Source of the DNA: Candidatus Vicinibacter proximus
GTDB taxonomy: Bacteria > Bacteroidota > Bacteroidia > Chitinophagales > Saprospiraceae
Assembly (NCBI GenBank): GCA_016713905.1
Contig: JADJOE010000001.1
Location: 1,241,001 to 1,305,000, forward strand
DNA: 64,000 nt
Direction: 5' to 3'
Positions 1 through 8,611 of the stretch are shown here, one piece after another. A model generated the notes under the pieces. The model was not told where the DNA came from. It searched no databases and was given only the letters and a program-made list of their open reading frames with translations. The stretch's first letter is position 1, and the number at the start of each line of letters is the position of its first letter. A program made the position numbers and the translations under genes.

Positions 1-1
1 A

Positions 2-349
2 GATTATATTTTTAATCTCGCGCAGCACCTTGCAGGAATGGAAAAAATTCCTTTTACAAAAACAAAATCTGCCACTACAAAAGCAGTTCCAGCATATAAA
101 GTATCTCTTGGAATCATGCCGGATTACACAGACTACGGCGATGGGTTACATGTAGAGGCAGTAATGGACAACAGACCTGCACAATTAGCCGGCCTCAAAG
201 ACAAAGACATCATCATCAAAATTGGTGACTGCGAAATCAAAGAAGTATATGGCTATATGGAATGTTTGTCCAAGTTTAAATCAGGGGACGAGGTTCCTAT
301 CACTTTCAAAAGAGATGGACAAATCCAGACTTCGAAAGTTAAATTTTAA
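2..349 (+). CDS. M28-family peptidase, C-terminal part with PDZ domain (5' truncated by window)
   Basis: The frame is open from base 2 to the stop at 347-349, so this is the 3' end of a gene that begins before the window. The ATG at 38 is internal. The first residues (DYIFNLAQHLAGMEKIPF) match the end of the zinc aminopeptidase domain of Bacteroidota M28 peptidases. They are followed by a linker and a PDZ domain: LGIMPDY, then a GLHVEAV strand, NRPAQLAGLKDKDIIIKIGD, and a final strand near KVKF. The PDZ domain in these exported peptidases is thought to bind peptide ends. The metal ligands lie outside the window, so the M28 call rests on the C-terminal architecture alone. Confidence 0.7.
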   Translation, partial: DYIFNLAQHLAGMEKIPFTKTKSATTKAVPAYKVSLGIMPDYTDYGDGLHVEAVMDNRPAQLAGLKDKDIIIKIGDCEIKEVYGYMECLSKFKSGDEVPITFKRDGQIQTSKVKF

Positions 350-355
350 TTACTA

Positions 356-376
356 AGAAAAGCATTGCTTTTTATT
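356..376 (+). terminator. Possible terminator after the M28 gene
   Basis: Seven bases after the stop lies a perfect 6-bp hairpin (AAAAGC-att-GCTTTT) running into a T-rich tract. The stem is AT-rich and short, so it is a weak candidate. Confidence 0.4.
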
Positions 377-516
377 TTCTTACAGGTAAAAATTTTGTGC
401 GAATAAATCCATTTGGATAGCCTGGTTAATGATTCTTGTCATGTTGTTAGTTGACTGACATTATAACTTCTTCAATTAAATTGTATTAATATTCGTCTGT
501 AACTTAATTGGCGAGT

Positions 517-2628
517 ATGAAAAGCAATTCGTTTATCAGATTGGTTTATCCGATTTTAGTTTTGGTATTCTTACAGGTTTCCTGTGATGAAGATGATCCG
601 TCCGGTACGGTAACCAATGGTAAAATCAAAACAGAGGCATCCAAGAAATGGGTGGAGCAAAATGTTTTACCAATCGGGGGAGTTATACAAATTGTGGAAG
701 AAGAGTCCGGAATAAAGGGCTTGGAAGTTGATGTAAAGTCAGGTGCGTATTCTGAATCCAGAAAGTTTACCATAAGTGCAGCGAAGGTAACCAGTCATGA
801 ATTTGGCGAACACTTCAATCCGGTTTCGCCTTTGATTCATATTGAGAATGAAGGAGGATATTCGGATGAACCTATGTTGCTAAAGATTCCATACACTCCT
901 GATCCAGGCAAATTTATTATGGCTGTCATGTATGATCCCATTACGGGTCAACTGGAGGGTTTTCCTCCGGCAAGTTATGAGGATAATTTTATTACCGTTG
1001 CTACCCGGCATTTTGATTTGACTTCTGTGATCAATACTTCTCTGCAAAGAACCGGAAAGTATGTTGAAATTATTCTCACCGCGGTAGATACGCAGTATCT
1101 GCATACGCTGGATATGAATACCGGTTTTGTCCCAGGGGTAGATGATTGGGAATTTACCAATTATGGCACCATGGAAAACCCGGGTGGAATTTGTGCGGGA
1201 ATGAGTACTACTGCCATGTGGTATTATGATTTTAGAAAAAAACAAGAAGGACAGTTATATGGAAAATATGACATGGTTACAGATGTAAATCCTTTTGGCA
1301 GAGATGCTTTTTGGTTTGACAACACGCAAGGTATTTTATTTGCATCCCGCGTGCAAAGTTTGTATAAAACTAATTTGAACACACCTTCCGGGCAATCCAG
1401 TTTTTATGAGCATTTTGTACCCATTGTCGCAAATCCGCTGGCGCAATTTCGTTCGTTTGCTTATATGATGGGTTTGACAGGCCAGCCACAGTACATAGCT
1501 GTTCACAATCCAACGGGGTCTCATGCTTTGGTGGTGTATGGGATCCAACAGGGAAAATTAAAAGTGTCAGATCCAAATTGGCCAACGCAAAAGGATAGGG
1601 AAATTGTATTTGATTTTAATCAAAGCAAATTTCTTCCCTACCTAGGTTTTGTGAAGGCAGATGGAACACAATTCTCTTTTACTGATTTTTATTTTTGTGC
1701 AAGGTCAGCCATAATTGACTACAACAATATGAATGCTCAGTATGCAAGTACCCTTGGTAAGAAAACTACAAAAGGTATTGGTTGTTTTCCGAACTATCAG
1801 CTTCAACTGAAAGATGAAAACACGTTTATCGATTGGCCTGATCAGTGGAATACAAATAGCGATACGCTTCGCTGGAAGTTAGAGAATCCACAGGCAGATC
1901 TTTTAAAAATGAATATCTATGATGATCAGGGAAAATTGTGGTCTTTTGGAGATGCGGGTTTTCAATTTCTGAATCAGGGCGAGAAAGTGTTGGGTATATA
2001 TATTCAGGATTTGGCAGGGAAGGATTGTAAAGGTGCGAATGTGAATCCATCATGGGAGTGGTGTGATTTCAGATGGGTAAAGGTGGATTATCAATTTGAA
2101 TTTATTAAGTTTTTATCCGGTCTAACTGTGCCGGTAACAACAGAAATTTTTGGATTTGCTGGATCTTTTAAATTGACAAATGCAAAAGGGGATGTGAGAA
2201 CTGAAGTTGTAGAGCCGGGTCTGTACAATCCCTCATTTTATGACTGGAAGGATGTAGATGCAAAATTGAAATGGACAGGACTTTCATTTGTTTCAGAAAA
2301 GGGCAAGTATGTTCAAATAGAAGGAAAAGTATCTCTAGACGGAAAGCTGATAGAGTGGTTGAACATTAATTATGATGGCCTTTTAGAGGAGAAGTTTAAT
2401 TTTAGAGTGATTAATATTCCCTTGAAAGAATTTAGAAACCTTGCAACTCCTCATGGATCCTATGCACTTTATGAATTGAGAACCGCTCAAAAGATCAGTA
2501 AACAAATCAGCCAACTTGTAATTAAGGGATTGGATGCCAACACCGGAGACAGGTATGAGTTTCTGAGTATTGACAATTGGTCTTCGAATGATGATTCGAA
2601 TGTGATTCGGATAAGATTTTCAAATTAA
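517..2628 (+). CDS. Surface lipoprotein with papain-like (C39-like) cysteine peptidase core
   Basis: The ATG at 517 is preferred over an in-frame TTG at 508 because it gives a compact lipoprotein signal: a positive start, a hydrophobic stretch, then VSC followed by DEDD. In Bacteroidota, acidic residues after the lipid-bearing Cys often mark export to the cell surface. The protein is 703 residues. A Cys in GGICAGMS (about residue 226), a His in GSHALVVYG (about 336) and an Asp/Asn in VSDPNWP (about 352) have the order and spacing of a papain-like Cys-His-Asp/Asn triad. The Cys sits before a helix and the His before a strand. The N-terminal 200 and C-terminal 300 residues look beta-rich and are not recognised. 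It stands alone, with a plus-strand gene before and a convergent gene after. Peptidase activity is inferred only. Confidence 0.55.
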   Translation: MKSNSFIRLVYPILVLVFLQVSCDEDDPSGTVTNGKIKTEASKKWVEQNVLPIGGVIQIVEEESGIKGLEVDVKSGAYSESRKFTISAAKVTSHEFGEHFNPVSPLIHIENEGGYSDEPMLLKIPYTPDPGKFIMAVMYDPITGQLEGFPPASYEDNFITVATRHFDLTSVINTSLQRTGKYVEIILTAVDTQYLHTLDMNTGFVPGVDDWEFTNYGTMENPGGICAGMSTTAMWYYDFRKKQEGQLYGKYDMVTDVNPFGRDAFWFDNTQGILFASRVQSLYKTNLNTPSGQSSFYEHFVPIVANPLAQFRSFAYMMGLTGQPQYIAVHNPTGSHALVVYGIQQGKLKVSDPNWPTQKDREIVFDFNQSKFLPYLGFVKADGTQFSFTDFYFCARSAIIDYNNMNAQYASTLGKKTTKGIGCFPNYQLQLKDENTFIDWPDQWNTNSDTLRWKLENPQADLLKMNIYDDQGKLWSFGDAGFQFLNQGEKVLGIYIQDLAGKDCKGANVNPSWEWCDFRWVKVDYQFEFIKFLSGLTVPVTTEIFGFAGSFKLTNAKGDVRTEVVEPGLYNPSFYDWKDVDAKLKWTGLSFVSEKGKYVQIEGKVSLDGKLIEWLNINYDGLLEEKFNFRVINIPLKEFRNLATPHGSYALYELRTAQKISKQISQLVIKGLDANTGDRYEFLSIDNWSSNDDSNVIRIRFSN

Positions 2629-3122
2629 GCAATTGACAGCGTATTAGCGCCATGAACTTTCTTCGCATATAAATAGTTTTAAATCGAATGTTGTATTTAT
2701 TTTTTTTATTACGTTCTTGATGAATTGTAAATATTTTTAAGAGGTAAGGCAAAAAATTAGGGAGAAATCATTTTTTTGTGGACTCCATTATTTACTAAAG
2801 ATGTCCTGAATTTCATTCTATGATCCTTGTTCTTTTTTGTCCTAATACAAAAAAGCACTAAAACAAATCAAGGCTGTTTTCATTTATTAACGCTATTTAA
2901 ATCAGTTTTAGCTAAAATGAAAAAGGCCGCTCTGAATTTCTCATTCGATAATTATATGATGAGGTATCGAAAACTTTTTAAAACAACTATTAAAGATGTT
3001 TAATTTCTACTTAATCCCCATTAAATTTATCTGACTCATTTTTAATTGCATGAAATTAGAGAGGATGCAATGCTTCTGAAAATGTAAGGAAAATAAAATG
3101 CGTTTTCCATATTATGGAATAT
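2629..3122. other. Gene-free spacer with nested inverted repeats
   Basis: No credible ORF is seen between two convergent genes. At 2832-2855 there is a perfect 9-bp inverted repeat (CTTTTTTGT-6 nt-ACAAAAAAG). About 16 bases further, 2872-2885 can pair with 2914-2927 (GGC/GCC ends with TTTTCATTT against AAATGAAAA). The first hairpin resembles short T/A-rich palindromes often found between genes in Bacteroidota, which is a recollection rather than a search. It may serve as a two-way terminator or be a dispersed repeat. Confidence 0.5.
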
Positions 3123-4463
3123 TTACAACAACCACCAAAAGGCAACAGCCACTGTGTAGCGGAGGAAATTTGTTTTTGTACGCAACCACAGAGTGGGTTT
3201 TGGAAATTTTTTTTCAGGACGATGAATCGGTTTGTTGTTAGGGCCAATTTGGATACAGTTTTCCAGTCTATTGTTCCAAACGTTTATGTGTCTATTTACA
3301 GCTTTTTTATCTTTTGTCCACACAGCTACCTCCGTGTTATAACGTACAGAAGGTAAGTGAATGTTGTAACTACCCACGACAAGCATTTGGCTGTCCACCA
3401 GGATGGTTTTGCCATGAAATCTAAGGTGTCCCTGAAATTCCCATATTTCAATTCCATCGTTCAATATCTTTTCGCGCCTGTGTCTGTAACCGGCATATCG
3501 AATGGGTAAATCATTGGTCATCATGGAAGTGGTCAGCAGGCATATTCTGACCCCTCTGTTACTGGCATCGCAAAGTGCATTCGTCCATTTTTTTGTAGGA
3601 ATGAAATAGGGGTTTTCGATGAATATAGTTTTTTTAGCCTGTTCCACCATTTCAATTAACGCAGAGGTACTTCCTTCATCCTTGATATCGGTTTTGTAAT
3701 ATTTTTTACCTCTTTTGATAAAAAAGTCATCGTGTATAAACCCAACATCCGATTGATTCATCTGATATCCTGACCTCCAATTTATACTTGAATCCAAACG
3801 AATGCCAAACTTGCTTTGTATTTCTGATTTATAGAGGGATAATTTTTTTAAATGTCTTGCCTCTCTTTTTGGTTTTATAACCGGGATAGGTACTGGTGAA
3901 GACAATTTCTCATCCGCCCACAGAGAGTAAAAGTGTAATCGGGCTTCATACAATACACTGTCTGCATTAGTAAGCAGGTCATAATCTACCAGATTGTATT
4001 TTTTCGACATACCGTAATATGGATCCTGAATATTTCTACCGCCTACTATCAGAAATTCACCATCTGTTATAAGCATTTTTTCATGCAAGCCATGATAGAT
4101 TCTTTCGACGGCTTTATTTTTTAAGTCGAAGCGATGTAATTCTACCCCATTTTTATTCAGGAGTGCTTTCATCGTTGCGGTTATTTTGGATCCATTTTTA
4201 TCCAACAGAATTCTTACCACCACACCTCTTTTTGATGCTTCAGCCAGTAAATTTAGTACTACACTGCCACTCAGATCATCCACAATAATGAAGTAAGAAA
4301 GTAAAATTTCCTTTTTTGCCTGACGTATTAAATCTACTCTGCATTGCAATGCATCTTTAGGTTCATACAGTACGCGAACAAAATGTTTGTCCTCTTGACC
4401 TGTAACAAAAGTCTGTAAAAGGGTAAAAAGAAGTGTAAAAAAAATATTTCTTAATGGTATCAA
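3123..4463 (-). CDS. Secreted phospholipase D-family protein
   Basis: The protein is 446 residues with an N-terminal signal peptide ending near TGQ. Two complete HKD motifs are present: HEKMLITD starting at His127 and HGKTILVD starting at His350. Each is followed by the GG/GS-x-N element (VGGRNIQD, VGSYNIHL) typical of the PLD/cardiolipin synthase superfamily. Two HKD halves fold into one active site that transfers phosphatidyl groups or hydrolyses phosphodiesters. The signal peptide and lack of paired membrane helices argue against a classical membrane-bound cardiolipin synthase. The substrate could be a phospholipid or a nucleic acid and cannot be decided here. It is a single gene, convergent with the upstream lipoprotein gene and divergent from the ABC operon. 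Confidence 0.8.
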   Translation of the reverse strand: MIPLRNIFFTLLFTLLQTFVTGQEDKHFVRVLYEPKDALQCRVDLIRQAKKEILLSYFIIVDDLSGSVVLNLLAEASKRGVVVRILLDKNGSKITATMKALLNKNGVELHRFDLKNKAVERIYHGLHEKMLITDGEFLIVGGRNIQDPYYGMSKKYNLVDYDLLTNADSVLYEARLHFYSLWADEKLSSPVPIPVIKPKREARHLKKLSLYKSEIQSKFGIRLDSSINWRSGYQMNQSDVGFIHDDFFIKRGKKYYKTDIKDEGSTSALIEMVEQAKKTIFIENPYFIPTKKWTNALCDASNRGVRICLLTTSMMTNDLPIRYAGYRHRREKILNDGIEIWEFQGHLRFHGKTILVDSQMLVVGSYNIHLPSVRYNTEVAVWTKDKKAVNRHINVWNNRLENCIQIGPNNKPIHRPEKKFPKPTLWLRTKTNFLRYTVAVAFWWLL

Positions 4464-4714
4464 TACTGAATGTCTGTTTTAGGTATTTGTAAAGCTACAC
4501 AATATTTGACAAACTTTGAAGCTATAATTCTTACTTTTGAGATTTATCTTCTTGTATGTTGAATTAATTGAATCCAATTTTTCATTTGAAAGATTCGGAA
4601 GTAATTGATTGCACTGGTCAGTTAAAATTTATTATAAAAATATAGGTGATCATTGTCATACCAATTAATTATAATAATTAATTAAATTGTTCCAATAATT
4701 TTATATTATTGTAG

Positions 4715-4732
4715 CTTGTATAATTGTACAAG
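4715..4732. promoter_or_regulatory. Dyad upstream of the ABC transporter operon (possible operator)
   Basis: CTTGTA-taattg-TACAAG is an 18-bp inverted repeat ending 14 bases before the ATG of the LolA-like gene, within an AT-rich leader. Its size and position suit a dimeric repressor or a short leader hairpin. No regulator gene lies next to it. An AAAGGGG run lies just before the start codon, which is unusually Shine-Dalgarno-like for this phylum. Confidence 0.4.
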
Positions 4733-4746
4733 TAAAGGGGTTAACA

Positions 4747-5493
4747 ATGAGTAGGATTATATTCATTATTTTTGGTTCATTTTTATTTTGTATTAAAATT
4801 TTATCACAAGATGCTCTTGAAATTGTAAGAAGGTCTGAAGATCGGGCAAAAGGAAAAAGCTCTGTTGCTGAAATAAGTATTCAGACCATCAGACCTGAAT
4901 GGAAGAGAGATCTCAAATTAAAAACCTGGACACTTGGAAATGATTTTGTGGTCATCTTAATTCAAAGTCCTGTTAAAGAAAGGGGCATAGCCTTCCTTAA
5001 GAGAAAGAAGGAAATATGGAACTGGGTACCATCCATTGATCGATCCATTAAATTACCGCCTTCCATGATGTCCCAAAGTTGGATGGGGACCGATTTCACC
5101 AATGATGATTTGGTTAAGGAGTCTTCAACTGTGCAGGATTACCGCCACATTATCACAAAAGATACACAAATCATGGGAAGGATTTGTTATCAGATCAGAC
5201 TCGATCCGAAACCGGAGGCAGCAGTGATTTGGGGAAAAATATTATTGTGCATCGATAAGAAGGATTATTTATTGATGAAAGCAGAATATTTTGATGAAAA
5301 CAATCAATTGGTTAATACCATGAATACCACTGAGATCGGTATGCTTGGAGGAAGGATATTACCCTTGCGCATCGAATTAATTCCAAGGGACAAAAAAGGG
5401 CACAAAACCATTATGCAATATCACAAGATTGTTTTTGATAAACCCATTGCTGAAAAATTCTTTTCAGTCCAGCAACTCAGCAAACTGAAATGA
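4747..5493 (+). CDS. LolA-like periplasmic outer-membrane lipoprotein-sorting protein
   Basis: The protein is 248 residues with a signal peptide cleaved near ILSQ. The body has the half-barrel pattern of the LolA/LolB-like family, in particular the group annotated as outer membrane lipoprotein-sorting protein: repeated amphipathic strands, the block VKERGIAFLKRKKEIWNWVP, then SMMSQSWMGTDFTNDDLVKES. Such proteins are thought to carry hydrophobic cargo across the periplasm. The stop overlaps the start of the next gene by 4 bp (ATGA), so translation is probably coupled with the permease pair. This is not the housekeeping LolA. Its fixed company with two FtsX-like permeases, an ATPase and an exported protein points to a dedicated lipid or lipoprotein export route. 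Confidence 0.75.
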   Translation: MSRIIFIIFGSFLFCIKILSQDALEIVRRSEDRAKGKSSVAEISIQTIRPEWKRDLKLKTWTLGNDFVVILIQSPVKERGIAFLKRKKEIWNWVPSIDRSIKLPPSMMSQSWMGTDFTNDDLVKESSTVQDYRHIITKDTQIMGRICYQIRLDPKPEAAVIWGKILLCIDKKDYLLMKAEYFDENNQLVNTMNTTEIGMLGGRILPLRIELIPRDKKGHKTIMQYHKIVFDKPIAEKFFSVQQLSKLK

Positions 5494-6704
5494 TTTATTT
5501 ATTGATCTGGAGAAATATTTGGCGTAACAAAAGGCGGACGCTGATTACCATGGCTTCAGTGGCCTTTACGGTGTTTCTTGCGGTGACCATGAAATCCATG
5601 CAGACCGGTGTTTTTGAAAATCTCATTCGGAATATGGTCAGTTATTATTCAGGATATCTTCAGGTTCATAAATCCGGCTATTGGGATGAGAAGGTGCTGG
5701 ATAATTGCTTTAACTCTGCAGACAGTAATTTAATCCGTGCATTGAATTATCAAGGGGTAAGGAAGATTATCCCACGTTTGGAGACCTTCATTTTGATTTC
5801 AAATGGTGATCAAACAAAAGGATGTATGGTGGCAGGTATTGATCCTCCAATAGAAGAAAGCTTGACCCATTTTTCAAAAAAATTAATATCGGGAAATTTC
5901 TGGAAGGAAGAAAATAATGAGATCGTCCTCGCTTCCAGGCTTGCAGAAAAACTAAATGCAAATGTTGGAGATACCGTATTCCTGTTGGGTCAGGGATATC
6001 GGGAAAGTTTTGTTGCCGGAAAATTCAAAGTCTCTGGAATTATACATTTTGGTTCACCGGAACTTAATGCATCCATTGCATTTCTACCTCTTGGAGTTGC
6101 AAGAGAAATGCTTAATACCGGGCAAAACATTACAGCTTATATATTGGATTTAGAGGATCCGGAGAAGATGGAAATTTTGCAAAATGATCTGAAGGAAAGG
6201 ATCCCTTCAGATTATGAAGTATTGTCCTGGAAGGAAATGATGCCGGAAATATCTGATCACATGAAGGCAGATGGAATGGGATATTATGTGATGATGGGAA
6301 TCCTTTATCTGATCATCGTATTTGGAACTTTCGGGACTATTTTTATGATCACTGCAGAACGCAAATATGAATTTAGCATGTTACTTGCAATTGGCATGAA
6401 GAAGCGGATACTCACTTTTATTTTATTTGGAGAAATTCTTTTATTGGCATTTGGAGGCGCCATTTTAGGAATGTGTTTATCAATTCCCATAGTATTGTAT
6501 CTTCAGGAATTTCCGATCCGTTTAGGAGGTGAATTTGGAAAGGCATTTGAGCAATATGGATTTGAACCGGTGTGGCCTGCACTTTTTGAATGGAATGTAA
6601 TTTTTGAACAGTCATTGATTGTTTTAATTTTATCTGTGATCATAGGATTATATCCTGTCTGGCACGTGTTCAGATTTAAAGAAATTGGAAAAATCAGATT
6701 ATGA
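5490..6704 (+). CDS. ABC transporter permease, FtsX/MacB/LolC type (first)
   Basis: The protein is 404 residues. One N-terminal membrane helix follows the WRNIWRNKRRT motif. A periplasmic MacB-PCD-like domain spans about residues 45-255, followed by three C-terminal helices (about 265-290, 305-335 and 365-390). This is the four-helix layout of type VII (MacB/LolCDE) permeases, which extract substrates from the outer leaflet rather than pump them through the membrane. The cytoplasmic stretch AERKYEFSMLLAIGMKKR between helices 2 and 3 is the coupling region touching the ATPase. It overlaps both neighbours by 4 bp and probably pairs with the next permease as a heterodimer. Confidence 0.85.
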   Translation: MIYLLIWRNIWRNKRRTLITMASVAFTVFLAVTMKSMQTGVFENLIRNMVSYYSGYLQVHKSGYWDEKVLDNCFNSADSNLIRALNYQGVRKIIPRLETFILISNGDQTKGCMVAGIDPPIEESLTHFSKKLISGNFWKEENNEIVLASRLAEKLNANVGDTVFLLGQGYRESFVAGKFKVSGIIHFGSPELNASIAFLPLGVAREMLNTGQNITAYILDLEDPEKMEILQNDLKERIPSDYEVLSWKEMMPEISDHMKADGMGYYVMMGILYLIIVFGTFGTIFMITAERKYEFSMLLAIGMKKRILTFILFGEILLLAFGGAILGMCLSIPIVLYLQEFPIRLGGEFGKAFEQYGFEPVWPALFEWNVIFEQSLIVLILSVIIGLYPVWHVFRFKEIGKIRL

Positions 6705-7918
6705 TGTTGTGGGTTTTGGCATGGAGAAATATATGGCGTAATAGGAAGCAGAGCTTTGTCTTGATGGCAGCGATTGCGATTGGTGTGTTGTGTGCATTGT
6801 TCATTGTGGCATTTTATTATGGTATGATTGACCAGCGTGTTAAAAGTGTCATACAAAATGAGATTTCTCATATTCAGATCCACCATCCTAAATTCAGAGA
6901 AGAGTTCGATCCAAAATATTTTATGGAAAACGCAGATTCCATCATGAAGATAATTCGGATGAATCCGGAAGTGTCTGCCGTCGCAGGAAGGATAAATATA
7001 CAGGGCATTGTCGCTGCGACGGCAGGGAGCAGCGGAATCATGATTAACGGAGTGAATCCTGATGAAGAGAAAATACTTACCGGACTAAACAGAAAATTAA
7101 TTTCTGGAAGTTATTTTGATGCAGCACAAAAGAACCCAGTACTTATCAGTGAACGATTGATGTCTAAACTCAAGGTAAAGGAAAATTCAAAAGTCGTTTT
7201 CACCTTTCAGAATGCAGAGGGAGAAGTGGTTTCTGCAGCGTTTAAAGTTACCGGGGTCTTTGCCACCAACAGCAAGCCCTATGACCTCGCAAATGTTTTT
7301 GTCGGTTTGCAAGATTTACAACAATTACAAGGGAAAGGAACAGAATTGAATGAAATTGCTATGAAGTTAAAGGACCATAGCAAAGTAGATGAATTGAAAA
7401 ATAAATTTCAATTTAAATTTCCAGATACTAAAGTTGAAACCTGGATGGAAATTTCACCGGAGATGAAATTGCTGGTTGGTTCTTTCAATCAAAGTATGTA
7501 CATCTATATGGGTATCATACTTCTTGCGCTTGCATTCGGCGTTACGAATACCATGCTAATGTCGGTGGTCCAGAGAACCCGAGAGTTTGGTATGTTGCTG
7601 GCTTTTGGGATGAAAAAATCTAAAATTTTTAATATGGTGATGCTGGAAACTTTTTTACTTACTCTGTGTGGACTGCCATTGGGTTTTCTGATGGCTACCA
7701 TTGGAATAGCTTATACCCATCAACATGGAATCAATTTAAGTATTTACAAGGACACTATGGAGAGTTTTGGATATGACCTAATAGTTTATCCAGAGATCAC
7801 TTATAGACATATGATAACGCTGTTGATTTTGGTATTCATTCTTGTTTTCATATCAGCTCTTGGACCTGCGCGAAGGGCTTTGTCATTTAACCCCATTGAA
7901 GCATTAAGAAAAATTTAA
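6701..7918 (+). CDS. ABC transporter permease, FtsX/MacB/LolE type (second)
   Basis: The protein is 405 residues with the same architecture as the preceding permease: WRNIWRNRKQS then helix 1, a periplasmic domain at about 45-255, and helices 2-4 near 265-290, 310-340 and 365-390. The coupling segment reads QRTREFGMLLAFGMKKS. The C-terminus PARRALSFNPIEALR is the usual end of LolE/MacB-type permeases, a feature the first permease lacks. The ATG overlaps the preceding stop and the stop lies 2 bp before the ATPase start, so the genes are one transcript. Confidence 0.85.
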   Translation: MMLWVLAWRNIWRNRKQSFVLMAAIAIGVLCALFIVAFYYGMIDQRVKSVIQNEISHIQIHHPKFREEFDPKYFMENADSIMKIIRMNPEVSAVAGRINIQGIVAATAGSSGIMINGVNPDEEKILTGLNRKLISGSYFDAAQKNPVLISERLMSKLKVKENSKVVFTFQNAEGEVVSAAFKVTGVFATNSKPYDLANVFVGLQDLQQLQGKGTELNEIAMKLKDHSKVDELKNKFQFKFPDTKVETWMEISPEMKLLVGSFNQSMYIYMGIILLALAFGVTNTMLMSVVQRTREFGMLLAFGMKKSKIFNMVMLETFLLTLCGLPLGFLMATIGIAYTHQHGINLSIYKDTMESFGYDLIVYPEITYRHMITLLILVFILVFISALGPARRALSFNPIEALRKI

Positions 7919-7920
7919 TC

Positions 7921-8601
7921 ATGAGTTCAATTATTGATGCCCACCGATTGGTTAAAATTTACGATCAGGAGACCGTGCCGATTTACGCACTCAACGATGT
8001 GCACTTGCATCTGGAACAAGGTGAATTTACCGCACTCAAGGGACCATCTGGTTCAGGAAAGACCACCTTGCTTAATATGATTGGTGGACTGGATACCCCA
8101 ACATCCGGTTATGTGGAAATAGCAGGAAAGAATATCACCGAGTTGAGTGAAAGCGAGTTGATGGATTTTAGATTAAATCATATTGGTTTTGTTTTTCAAT
8201 CCTATAACTTAATTCCTGTTTTAACAGCTAAGGAGAATATTGAATTTATTATGTTGTTGCAAGGAAGACCAAAAGCAGAAAGAACTGAGCGGGCGATGGA
8301 ATTGCTTGAATTGATAGGTATGTCAGACAAAAAGGATAAAAAACCCATGGAACTTTCGGGTGGTCAGCAACAGCGTGTAGCCGTTGCCAGAGCACTTGCC
8401 GCAAAGCCTAAATTCATATTGGCAGATGAACCAACGGCGAATCTGGATTCTGCCTCTGCAGGAAAGTTACTTGACATTATGTTGAGCATGAATAAATTGT
8501 TGCAGACTACTTTTATTTTTTCCACCCACGATCAGCGCGTAATCGATCGGGCGAGAAGAGTCATTACTTTGGAAGATGGGAAAATAATTGCTGATCAATA
8601 G
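7921..8601 (+). CDS. ABC transporter ATP-binding protein, LolD/MacB class
   Basis: The protein is 226 residues, the normal length for a LolD/MacB-class nucleotide-binding subunit. Walker A is GPSGSGKTT (41-49), the Q-loop is in FVFQSYNLIPVLTAKEN, the signature is LSGGQQQ (145-151), Walker B is FILADEPT (165-172) and the H-loop is STHD (201-204). It supplies ATP hydrolysis for the two permeases encoded just upstream. The module differs from housekeeping LolCDE by carrying its own LolA-like carrier and an exported, putatively outer-membrane partner. Confidence 0.92.
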   Translation: MSSIIDAHRLVKIYDQETVPIYALNDVHLHLEQGEFTALKGPSGSGKTTLLNMIGGLDTPTSGYVEIAGKNITELSESELMDFRLNHIGFVFQSYNLIPVLTAKENIEFIMLLQGRPKAERTERAMELLELIGMSDKKDKKPMELSGGQQQRVAVARALAAKPKFILADEPTANLDSASAGKLLDIMLSMNKLLQTTFIFSTHDQRVIDRARRVITLEDGKIIADQ

Positions 8602-8611
8602 CACATCGATC

